DNA of 44,893 nucleotides from Chthoniobacterales bacterium (GTDB taxonomy: Bacteria; Verrucomicrobiota; Verrucomicrobiia; Chthoniobacterales; Terrimicrobiaceae). Location of the stretch: contig JACSRU010000093.1 of the NCBI GenBank assembly GCA_014879575.1, positions 1-44,893 on the forward strand, read 5' to 3'. Positions 32,511 to 39,534 of this stretch are shown piece after piece. The position numbers were made by a program, and so were the translations under genes. Every line of letters starts with the position of its first letter. Within the stretch, counting starts at the first letter, position 1. Below the pieces are notes generated by a model. That model did not search any database and had not been told where the DNA came from. It worked only from the letters and a program-made list of their open reading frames with translations.

Positions 32511-33053
32511 ATGAAACTTCGTTTCCTTGTCCTGAGTGCGTTCTTAGGCGCTGTTTTGACGCTTCCTGTCTTTGGAGAGGATTATTATTCAAAAATTAAT
32601 CCAACTTGGCACGCCCTGATTGGCAAATGCGATTACACGCTCGCCGTGAACTCAATCGCCTCTGTGCTGCTGCAACAATATGTCCTCCAAGAAGACGACA
32701 AGCAGTTCGATGTCGTAGAACTCAACATCGAGACTGTTGCAGGGAGCAACACTAGAATATTCTATTCAAAAGAAAAAGGCCCGCAGGAAACCTCAAAATC
32801 CAGCGCCCCGGTAGAAGTTGGCGGTCTTAAGCTTTCTGTCGAGGAAATACAAAAGCAAGCGAAGGCAATGGCTGAATCGGGAAAGATTCCCGGTGAACCA
32901 AGTTCCACTGACCAGAAACAACCAAAAGACATTCTGCTTAAGAAAGGATCTGCAGGGACCTACGCAAAGCTCCTTGAACTTCAAGCCTCCTCCGAGGCTG
33001 AAGTTCGCAATCTCCACCAGTCGCTTCTCGAAAAATGGCTCCATCAAGATTGA
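32511..33053 (+). CDS. Exported protein of unknown function
   Basis: 180 residues with signal peptide MKLRFLVLSAFLGAVLTLPVFG. The mature protein starts EDYYSKINPTWHALIGKCDYTLAVNSIASVLLQQY and ends in a helical, charged part (YAKLLELQASSEAEVRNLHQSLLEKWLHQD) after a flexible Lys/Pro-rich linker. It starts two bases after the previous stop and overlaps the next gene by 19 bases, so it is co-translated. No family recognised; there is no counterpart visible in the second cassette at 41907. Confidence 0.6.
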   Translation: MKLRFLVLSAFLGAVLTLPVFGEDYYSKINPTWHALIGKCDYTLAVNSIASVLLQQYVLQEDDKQFDVVELNIETVAGSNTRIFYSKEKGPQETSKSSAPVEVGGLKLSVEEIQKQAKAMAESGKIPGEPSSTDQKQPKDILLKKGSAGTYAKLLELQASSEAEVRNLHQSLLEKWLHQD

Positions 33054-34882
33054 TCCTAATTACTTTGTTGTCAGGCACCGTTGTTTTTGGTCAACAGGCA
33101 GTGCCGCAAACCTCGGCTGCTCCGGCAGCGAGTGTCCCTGAAGGGACAACGCAGAAAGGCGTTGCCAATCCCGCATCAAAAGTTACCGGTGTTGATGAGG
33201 TTCCATTGCTTGATCCGGGATCGGAGACGATTTTTTGGGACGGAAAGACCTGGAGCATGGGGGATCAACGTGGACTTCAGGCGAGGTGGGAAAAGTTTCT
33301 TAACGAGCCGGAGGATGAAGTCGAGACTTATAGAGCATACAACGATCAGCTGACGGAAATCATCAATGTGCTTTCGGCAAGCTCCAACGCTCAAAGTTCC
33401 AGCGAAGCGACCGCACGGGCTTTTGCATTATTGCAGCAGGCCTCTCAATACCGTCCTGATGCGGGCCTTTGCCAGACTATTTCCAATCAGGTTGTGGCTG
33501 CTTGGCGGGGCTCAAAAAACGGAGCCGCCCTTGCCGCAGCAAACCGGGCATTGGAGAACGAGCGCAAGCGCGTCGAATGGAACAAACAAGTCACACTTCA
33601 GGCCAATTCGCTGGCGCAGTTTGGCAGGAATAGTTCGGATGGCTTGGCTGGCGAAAACAAAAAGGCCAAGCAGTTTCTCGAATCCACCGGATATGATAAA
33701 CGCCTGACTGAGATTGAAACGCAGCTCAAAGGCAATGACCTCAAAGGAGAACTGGTTATTGCCAAGAGAAAACTCGAATTTCAGGCGCTTATTGTTCAAT
33801 TGTTTTTCCAGCGACGGTTTCAGCACGCCATCATTGGCGTTCGCTTTTATAATTCTGTTTATGGCGACGGGGACAATGAATTGCAGTTGGGAGAAGATAC
33901 CAAGAATCTCTTTTCTCGAACTGCGGGAATGTCTCCTTCTTTATTCACGCTGGAATCCTTGGCACGTGAAACCATGGGTGATGTGCAAAAGGGCACGGAT
34001 GCTGCCATTTTCCTAATTCGACACAATGAAATGGCATCAGGCGCGAGACGCCTGATGGAATCATTCCTGCCGGGAGAATATGCGCCCGCAATTCGCACCT
34101 TGGAACGTGACACCAAACGGGAGGTGCTGTCATATGAGCGGAACCGCCTCAAACTTCTGGCAGCGGTTGAGACCAAAGACTACACGCTCATAGGTGAATT
34201 GCTTCCAGAAATTGCAAAAACAGCCAAGGATTTTGACGATACTAAATATCGTGGTCTCATCGAAACTGCAAAAGCTCAGGCCAATTTCCACATTGCCAAA
34301 GCGCAGGATGCTGCCGTGAATGGTGAACGGGCCAATGCGCAGGCGGAACTGCAGGCGGCCGGAGAAATATGGCCGCGCAATCCGGCTCTGGAAGAAGCAA
34401 GCAAGGCGTTGCTGTCTATTTCTTCTGGGCAAGGTAAGGCTCTCAAGGAACTCGATGATTTGCTCAAACAGCGAAACGACCGGGCTATTTATGATCAAAA
34501 GGAAAAGTTTATATCGGCTGTTGCATTTGCTCCTGACAGACAGGAGCCCACGAAGGCAGCGATTGAACGAATCGCTAAGGTAGAGGCCGTACTGGCGATG
34601 GCGCAAGAGATTGCCCGCACAGGCAATGCCGCTCTTGCATGGGAAAAGCTGGACAAGCTTCATCAGAAGTCCAAGGACGCGAAGGTATCGGAGCAGTTAG
34701 CCGATCTGTCCGCGAAGGCTTCAGAATACGTTTCAGCCTTGCGGGCGGCCGAGGCCGCAGCAACACAACAAAATATTGGCTCGGCTTTGGCACTTTACTT
34801 GCGAGCACAGGCTCTTGCCCCAGGTGCCGAAGTCCCGGTAGAGCAACTCGCGCAATTGAGCAAGCAGGCATTGGAGAAATAG
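33035..34882 (+). CDS. Secreted helical-repeat protein (cassette A, long component)
   Basis: 615 residues with signal peptide MAPSRLILITLLSGTVVFGQ, a flexible linker rich in Ala and Pro, then almost entirely helical sequence. Repeats of 30-40 residues resembling TPR units occur in the C-terminal half (KAQDAAVNGERANAQAELQAAGEIWPRNPALEEASKALL; LRAAEAAATQQNIGSALALYLRAQALAPGAEVPVEQLAQL). The protein is paralogous to 42352-44307: both share, in order, the 'KTAKDFDDTK / KTATDFDTTK', 'AAGEIWPRNPALEEA / AAAEAWPGNPDLQDK' and 'SAKASEYVSALRAAEA / SGRSAEFVSAINKARD' blocks. It is likely a periplasmic scaffold or adaptor; no enzyme motif is visible. Confidence 0.62.
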   Translation: MAPSRLILITLLSGTVVFGQQAVPQTSAAPAASVPEGTTQKGVANPASKVTGVDEVPLLDPGSETIFWDGKTWSMGDQRGLQARWEKFLNEPEDEVETYRAYNDQLTEIINVLSASSNAQSSSEATARAFALLQQASQYRPDAGLCQTISNQVVAAWRGSKNGAALAAANRALENERKRVEWNKQVTLQANSLAQFGRNSSDGLAGENKKAKQFLESTGYDKRLTEIETQLKGNDLKGELVIAKRKLEFQALIVQLFFQRRFQHAIIGVRFYNSVYGDGDNELQLGEDTKNLFSRTAGMSPSLFTLESLARETMGDVQKGTDAAIFLIRHNEMASGARRLMESFLPGEYAPAIRTLERDTKREVLSYERNRLKLLAAVETKDYTLIGELLPEIAKTAKDFDDTKYRGLIETAKAQANFHIAKAQDAAVNGERANAQAELQAAGEIWPRNPALEEASKALLSISSGQGKALKELDDLLKQRNDRAIYDQKEKFISAVAFAPDRQEPTKAAIERIAKVEAVLAMAQEIARTGNAALAWEKLDKLHQKSKDAKVSEQLADLSAKASEYVSALRAAEAAATQQNIGSALALYLRAQALAPGAEVPVEQLAQLSKQALEK

Positions 34883-34883
34883 T

Positions 34884-35270
34884 ATGTCACGTCGTTCAAA
34901 AAAGACCTCGAAAAGTTGGATTCTGCTCCTGGCGGGAGCCCTGTTTACCTCTGTCGCAGCCTATTTTGTGCTTGCGCATCTCGGAGCCCCCTACCGCACA
35001 CTGCAACCGCTGCCGGTCGCTGCATATGTGCAAAACTCGCTCTCTCTGCAAGGGAACACGTATCGACTGAGCGGACAGATTGAGAACCAAATGCTTTGGG
35101 ATAAGGGTTTCGGTCGTGTTGTGTCCATATTGACCAGCGAGGGGCTTGTGGCTGTTGTTTTCCCAAATACTGTGCGGGCAGACAATCTTCAGCGGGGGCA
35201 AAAGATTATTGCCCGTGCAGAAGTGGGCGATAAGGGAATCCTAAAAATAGAAGAATTCTCGAAAGAATAA
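34884..35270 (+). CDS. Membrane-anchored OB-fold-like protein (cassette A, short component)
   Basis: 128 residues: basic start MSRRSKKTSK, one membrane helix (SWILLLAGALFTSVAAYFVLA, about residues 11-31), then PYRTLQPLPVAAYVQ and a beta-rich domain (TYRLSGQIENQ ... AVVFPNTVRADNLQRGQKIIARAEVGDKGILKIEEFSKE). The strand pattern and the 'l..Gq.i.a...V...G.l.' end resemble small OB-folds. Nearly every block aligns with 41907-42377 (P[YL]RTLE/Q..PV..Y, the strand with 'ieN', and the 'kGq.....eV..gG.l' end). GGAGAAA supports the start. It follows the long component by one base. Confidence 0.62.
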   Translation: MSRRSKKTSKSWILLLAGALFTSVAAYFVLAHLGAPYRTLQPLPVAAYVQNSLSLQGNTYRLSGQIENQMLWDKGFGRVVSILTSEGLVAVVFPNTVRADNLQRGQKIIARAEVGDKGILKIEEFSKE

Positions 35271-35318
35271 TATCTGGAACTGTTGATTTGCGTATGCGAT
35301 ATGGTTCAGCAGTCCAAA

Positions 35319-35348
35319 GGGCGGCAGACAATAATCTGCCGCCCTTTT
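35319..35348 (+). terminator. Rho-independent terminator after cassette A
   Basis: Perfect 10-bp stem GGGCGGCAGA/TCTGCCGCCC (plus A-T pairs outside), loop caataa, followed by TTTT. It lies between the OB-fold-like gene and the AAA+ gene, whose ATG is only ten bases beyond it. Confidence 0.88.
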
Positions 35349-35358
35349 GTCATGTGCC

Positions 35359-36267
35359 ATGCACAGTCAGACAGATCCACTTATTTATAGTTACCAACGA
35401 CAGGTGTTCCACGAGTTGCATGAAACTCTCGCTGACTTTCGCTCCAAAGGCTGGGACGAATTGCCAATCCGTCCAAGGTGGCATCGCCTGGTCATCGGCG
35501 CGACCGGAACAGGAAAATCCCACCTTGCCAGGCTTGTTTCCAAGTCGGCCAATTTGCCTTTTTTGAGTCTCTCGGTAACGAGCTGGATTCTCATGGGGTG
35601 CAGCGACAGAGCCGGCGAACCAACATGGCAAACTATTCGATCATTTCTTGCGTCCAACAAGCGTGGCGTCATTTTTTTGGATGAAATAGACAAACTCGAT
35701 TCCAACCTAGCTTGGTTTCGATCTCTTAAGGTTGAAATATATGATCTTTTGGACGGGCGTATCCCGGAGGGTCTCCGCCATGAGGAAATCACCATGGATG
35801 ACTATGTTGTGGAGGAAAAATACGCAGGCATTTTCCTAACAGCTAGATTGCGAACGCAGTTCTGGATAGTCGCGGGTGGTGCCTTTCAAGATTTATGGGA
35901 TATGGGCGGAAATAGCATTGGTTTTGGCACACAGACAGCGCCGATTCCAACTTTTTCGATTTTGTCCCGACAACTGGACACGGAACTGGTGAATCGGTTT
36001 GGCGAAATCTTGGTTCTTCCGATGCCGCAGAGATCCGATTACGAGTGCATGCTTCAATCTGCCTGCGATATCCTCCCGCCACCAATGCGCCAGAATTTCC
36101 TTTCTGTCGGCACAAACATGCTCGACGAGGCAACAATCCAGCGCAAAGGTGCCCGCTTCGTTGAGGAAGTGCTCGCCAAAACAATCCGATCTTTGAGAAA
36201 AAGGCACTGCAAAAATCAGCCCATGCCTCTGGAGGAAATGTCCCGGCAGCGGTGCATCAGTCCGTGA
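35359..36267 (+). CDS. AAA+ ATPase (ClpX/Hsp100-like core)
   Basis: 302 residues. RLVIGATGTGKSHLARLVS (about residues 42-60) is Walker A, KRGVIFLDEIDKLDSN (about 98-113) is Walker B with sensor region, and LVNRFGEILVLPMPQ (about 207-221) supplies the arginine that in this group contacts ATP of the neighbouring subunit. An insertion around residues 120-190 separates Walker B from that arginine. The C-terminal helical lid is short and no partner-binding domain is seen. There is no Shine-Dalgarno at ATG 35359; TTG at 35347 is an alternative. It follows cassette A but beyond a terminator. Its role there (remodelling or secretion) is inference. Confidence 0.75.
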   Translation: MHSQTDPLIYSYQRQVFHELHETLADFRSKGWDELPIRPRWHRLVIGATGTGKSHLARLVSKSANLPFLSLSVTSWILMGCSDRAGEPTWQTIRSFLASNKRGVIFLDEIDKLDSNLAWFRSLKVEIYDLLDGRIPEGLRHEEITMDDYVVEEKYAGIFLTARLRTQFWIVAGGAFQDLWDMGGNSIGFGTQTAPIPTFSILSRQLDTELVNRFGEILVLPMPQRSDYECMLQSACDILPPPMRQNFLSVGTNMLDEATIQRKGARFVEEVLAKTIRSLRKRHCKNQPMPLEEMSRQRCISP

Positions 36268-36624
36268 AAATCGCCCCGGTACCAATGTCGTAGAGAATCC
36301 GGGGATATTTTGGAAATATTCCAATGAACCACGCCAGAGAAGAAGCATGCTCCACAGAAGGATTGTCAGGCGGACATGAAATCGTCTATCGCGCCGTATT
36401 CTCGTCTCTGCATTGATCAGGCCATGTCGAACGCATCCTGAATTGGGTCGAGGGATCGCCTCACTTCCTGATTTTCTCAGGCGAGTTCTGCACCTCTATG
36501 TGGTCAAATATTTTTCCGAATAAAGAAAATAAATGACCCCACTTGCATTTCGAGACATTTCGTTGCAAAGACAAAGAATCATGCAAGCGGTGACAATGAA
36601 GCAGTCAATTTGGAAAAGAATCTC
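36268..36624. other. Intergenic region, 357 bp
   Basis: No credible gene. It has a 15-base palindrome TTGGAAATATTCCAA (36310-36324), an operator-like shape, and an AT-rich stretch (36505-36535) likely to hold the promoter of the gene at 36625. Confidence 0.5.
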
Positions 36625-37323
36625 ATGAATATACAAACGACATTGAACGCGGGTATTTCGAATATGGCAACCCGTGCTTACTCCGAAGTTGTGCAAGCAG
36701 GCGCGATGGCCGGCTTAGGCTCTCGCCTCTCTGAGCGAGCTTTGAACATAATCCCGCTCGATCTGTCAGCCAAGGCGTGTCGGCACATGGGGAGCGATTT
36801 TGCAGACAATCCAGGGCATTATCAGATTTCACATATTCTGGCGGGAACCTGCGTAAAGGCAATGAGCATCGAGGAGGCGCGCAATTGGTTCTGTCGGCTC
36901 GCGGAAACCAAGCCCGACAGCAAGGAAGAAGACACCCTCGGGCGCGAATTGTTTGCCATCGCGTATTTCGAAAATGGATTTCCGAGGAAACCCACTACGC
37001 CGCCAACGCATGTCATGAAAACGAGCATTCGAGCGGGCGAAGGACCCGCATTGCTCCAAGAATTCGCGACCCAGGCCGGGTACGAACGTATAACATGGTT
37101 TACGCCATATTCTGCTGTTCGCGACAGCGTTGAGGAAATTGCCCTCCATAACCCATATGAACTCAACGAGGCGCTGATCGCTGCCGAATGCATGACACGA
37201 ATGACCCCCGCGCAACGACAAGACTGGTTTGCACGCGTCAATCCGATATTGAGCAACCCGAATCGGGAAAAGCGGTTGAGGCCTTTTGGCCACGAACTCC
37301 TCCAATTCCTTCGGGTCGAATAA
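36625..37323 (+). CDS. Protein of unknown function
   Basis: 232 residues, soluble, mostly helical. Two similar halves are hinted at: CRHMGSDFADNPGHYQISHILAGTCVKAMSIEEARNWFCRLAETKP and VEEIALHNPYELNEALIAAECMTRMTPAQRQDWFARVNPI both run helix, '(I/L).A..C...M....r.WF.r....', so an internal repeat of about 60 residues is likely. No family recognised. A strong terminator 20 bases after the stop supports this strand over the long antisense frame. ATG 36625 follows GGAAAAG; TTG 36610 is an alternative. Confidence 0.6.
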   Translation: MNIQTTLNAGISNMATRAYSEVVQAGAMAGLGSRLSERALNIIPLDLSAKACRHMGSDFADNPGHYQISHILAGTCVKAMSIEEARNWFCRLAETKPDSKEEDTLGRELFAIAYFENGFPRKPTTPPTHVMKTSIRAGEGPALLQEFATQAGYERITWFTPYSAVRDSVEEIALHNPYELNEALIAAECMTRMTPAQRQDWFARVNPILSNPNREKRLRPFGHELLQFLRVE

Positions 37324-37342
37324 GCAAAAATCGGTTTCCCCA

Positions 37343-37380
37343 GGGCCCCGTTGCATGAATGTGCAGCAGGAGCCTTTTTT
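37343..37380 (+). terminator. Rho-independent terminator
   Basis: Stem GGGCCCCGTTGCA with TGCAGC-A-GGAGCC (one bulged A, one C-A mismatch), followed by TTTTTT, directly after the gene ending at 37323. Confidence 0.7.
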
Positions 37381-37663
37381 CGTTGTGGCATGATGTTGAC
37401 ACAACGACTCGATATCTCGGCAAAACGGTGAAGGGGCATAGGCGGAGGCAAGGAACAAGCCCTCCGACCAGTGCATGATATCGACTCGGGCACCCGCTTC
37501 TTCAAGAAGAGCAAGGATAAGCTCTTTCAAGCCACCCAACTTGGGGATTGCTGGATTTGCGACACCAGAGGGAATACGAATCCGGGGTTGGAACTCTCGC
37601 CCGTTCCGATTCCTCCGAGCACCATCGGCATTGCCATAACCAGATTCCAGAACGGCCAGAAAA
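37381..37663. other. Gene-poor stretch between two terminators
   Basis: Non-coding as far as can be seen. An open frame from 37471 runs through the terminator at 37664 and into the antisense of the next gene, so it is not called. Confidence 0.5.
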
Positions 37664-37693
37664 GCGCCGACCAAAAAATGGTCGGCGCCTTTT
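37664..37693. terminator. Bidirectional terminator
   Basis: Perfect 10-bp stem GCGCCGACCA/TGGTCGGCGC with loop aaaaa. It has a T run on the plus strand (TTTT after the stem) and a T run on the minus strand (TTTTCT). It would end the minus-strand gene at 37721 and any plus-strand transcript from the left. Confidence 0.85.
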
Positions 37694-37720
37694 GTGTTCC
37701 TTACCCGCGAGGCGCAAAGC

Positions 37721-38131
37721 TCACGCTTGAAGCGCCCATCTGCCAGTCCCGACTTTCTTGAGTTCCTTCATTGCTTTGCCGGTGCTGCTAAACCACACGT
37801 GAACATTTTTGTTTTTCACACCCAGTTTTGCGGAGAGATCCTTCACTGCCATCCCTTCGGAACCAGCCGTCTTGAGCGCGGCAAGGATGGATTCCTTGAG
37901 CGTCTCACGCTTGCCTTTCTTTCCGGGAGTCTTCGCTTCAACGATGCCTCGCCTTGTGGGGATTCGGCGACCGTGCTTGACTTTCAAGGGCTTCGATTGA
38001 GGAACCTCCGCCGAATAGGCATGCAAAATCTCATCTTCAAGCTTCTTCAGCTCTTCGAGTAATTTTTCACGCTTTTCTGTCAGAGAAAGAAGACCGCGGA
38101 GAGTCTGGCTTGTAAGATCGGCGAAGGACAT
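37721..38131 (-). CDS. Coiled-coil plus winged-helix protein
   Basis: 136 residues. The N-terminal helix LRGLLSLTEKREKLLEELKKLEDEIL (about residues 11-36) is a short coiled coil, followed by a basic linker. The C-terminus (about 78-136) is a small winged helix (ETLKESILAALKTAGSEGMAVKDLSAKLGVKNKNVHVWFSSTGKAMKELKKVGTGRWAL). Similar small proteins recur in Verrucomicrobiota genomes, probably as nucleoid-type or regulatory DNA-binding proteins; that is memory, not a search result. ATG 38131 (MSFADLTS) is preferred over the longer frame. Confidence 0.7.
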   Translation of the reverse strand: MSFADLTSQTLRGLLSLTEKREKLLEELKKLEDEILHAYSAEVPQSKPLKVKHGRRIPTRRGIVEAKTPGKKGKRETLKESILAALKTAGSEGMAVKDLSAKLGVKNKNVHVWFSSTGKAMKELKKVGTGRWALQA

Positions 38132-38252
38132 AAGACCAGTATATTTGGCCTGCCTGACGATTGCCCGCAAGTCATTATTTGCCTTCCAACACGGGAGGGG
38201 ATCATCGCTTCAACGGAGAATACGGCATGTTTTTAAGGTGCCAGGAACCGGG

Positions 38253-38260
38253 CAATTTCA
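38253..38260 (+). repeat. Target-site duplication, left copy
   Basis: caatttca, identical to 39527-39534 on the other side of the insertion sequence. Eight bases is the duplication length typical of ISL3 elements. Confidence 0.9.
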
Positions 38261-39526
38261 GGTTCATCCGCAACGGGTGTGCATAGGGGTTGCATGGGAG
38301 GGTAGAGTATGAGGGATGGAAGCCACATTTTTGAAGCGGGCCTTCGGGATTGGAGAAGGCTGGGAGTATGGAAGCACGAAGTATGTCGGAGCCACGGTGG
38401 AGTTCCACATCAAGGCGAAGCGGGAGGGCATTCGGTGTCCGAAATGCGAAGCCGACCACATCGCCCTGCGCGGGACGCGAGAGCGACGGATTCGAACCGT
38501 GCCAATCGGCTTCAAGCCGGTGACCATCGTGGCGCATGTGCCGCGATGCCAGTGCCGCAAGTGCGGGGAGTTTTTCGACTCCTCCCCCCTTTTGCCGCCC
38601 GAGGGCGATCCTGCACTCATAGCCTTGAACGATTCGTTGCAGGACTCTGCCGAATGATGAGCCTGAAGGATGCGGCGAGCCTGGCGGGAGTGGGATGGGA
38701 CACGGTCAAACGCATCTTCAAAAGCGACATGGCCAAGGAAGCCGCCCGAGCCAACCTCAAGGAGGTGAAGTTCCTGGCAATCGACGAGTTGTATCTGGGG
38801 CGCTTGCACAAGTTCATCACCATCGTCATCGACTGGCAGAGCGGACGGGTGCTCTATGTCGCCAAGGGACGGGGAGAGAATGCCCTGCGGCCCTTTTTCC
38901 GTAAGCTGCGGCGGGCCAAAGCCGACATCAAGGCGGTTGCCACCGACTTGAGCGCCGCGTATGCGGCAGCCGTGATCAAGAACCTTCCCGGAGCCCTGCC
39001 AGTAGCCGACCGCTTTCACATCATCAAGCTCATGAACGAGAAGATCGACGAATTGCGCCGGGCGATTCAGCGCGAGGCCGGAATCATGGGGCGCAGCGCC
39101 ATCAAGGGCACCCGCTACCTCCTGCTACGCGGACGGGAAAACCTCGCGCCCGAGCGGCTGCCGGATCTGGAGGAGGCTCTGAAGCTCAACAAGCCGCTTT
39201 CCATCGCCTACTACCTCAAGGAGGAACTGCGAACGCTCTGGAGTTTTCATGACATCGGCCATATGACCGCCTTCTTTGACGACTGGTGCCGTCGGGCCGC
39301 AGAGGCTGGAATCCCGCTGCTGGCTTCCTTCGCCAAAACCCTGCGTGGATTTCGCTCCGCGATTCTCAACGGATGGGTCTACGGCATCTCCAACGGGAAA
39401 CTCGAAGGCATCAACAACAAGATCGGTGCCATGCAGCGCATGCACTATGGTCTTCGTGACTTTCATTTCCTATCCCTCCGAATCCTCACACTTCACCGGG
39501 CTAAACACATTTTTTGCGGATGAACC
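38261..39526 (+). mobile_element. ISL3-family insertion sequence, 1266 bp
   Basis: The ends are inverted repeats: 38261 onward reads GGTTCATCCGCAA then, after four unmatched bases, TGTG; the complement of 39506-39526 reads the same 13-mer, four unmatched bases, TGTG (17 of 21 match). The element is flanked by perfect 8-bp duplications and holds one transposase gene that almost fills it. Perfect duplications indicate a recent insertion. It landed on the stop codon of the helicase-associated-domain gene, which the duplication restores. Confidence 0.92.
38316..39523 (+). pseudogene. ISL3-family transposase with a -1 frameshift
   Basis: Frame 1 from ATG 38316 encodes the zinc-binding N-terminus (IRCPKCEADHIALRG ... 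CQCRKCGEFFDSS), and a second frame from about 38590 to 39523 encodes SLERFVAGLCRMMSLKDAASLAGVGWDTVK and the DDE domain: FLAIDELYLG, AVATDLSAAY and GKLEGINNKIGAMQRM. The frames join without loss at a run of six C bases (38584-38589): one extra C, or a -1 slip, gives a continuous DSSPPFAARGRSCTHS. It may be a decayed gene, an assembly error, or programmed frameshifting. Otherwise it has full family length (about 400 residues). Confidence 0.88.
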
Positions 39527-39534
39527 CAATTTCA
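39527..39534 (+). repeat. Target-site duplication, right copy
   Basis: caatttca, identical to 38253-38260; its last three bases are the stop codon (TGA on the minus strand) of the gene ending at 39532. Confidence 0.9.

Noticed and set aside
36829-37674. 281-residue minus-strand frame
   Set aside because: The plus-strand gene at 36625 has a better start, a typical helical composition and its own terminator; the minus frame is rich in Cys, Phe and Arg without any motif.
37471-37761. 96-residue plus-strand frame
   Set aside because: It crosses a strong bidirectional terminator and ends inside the antisense of the next gene.
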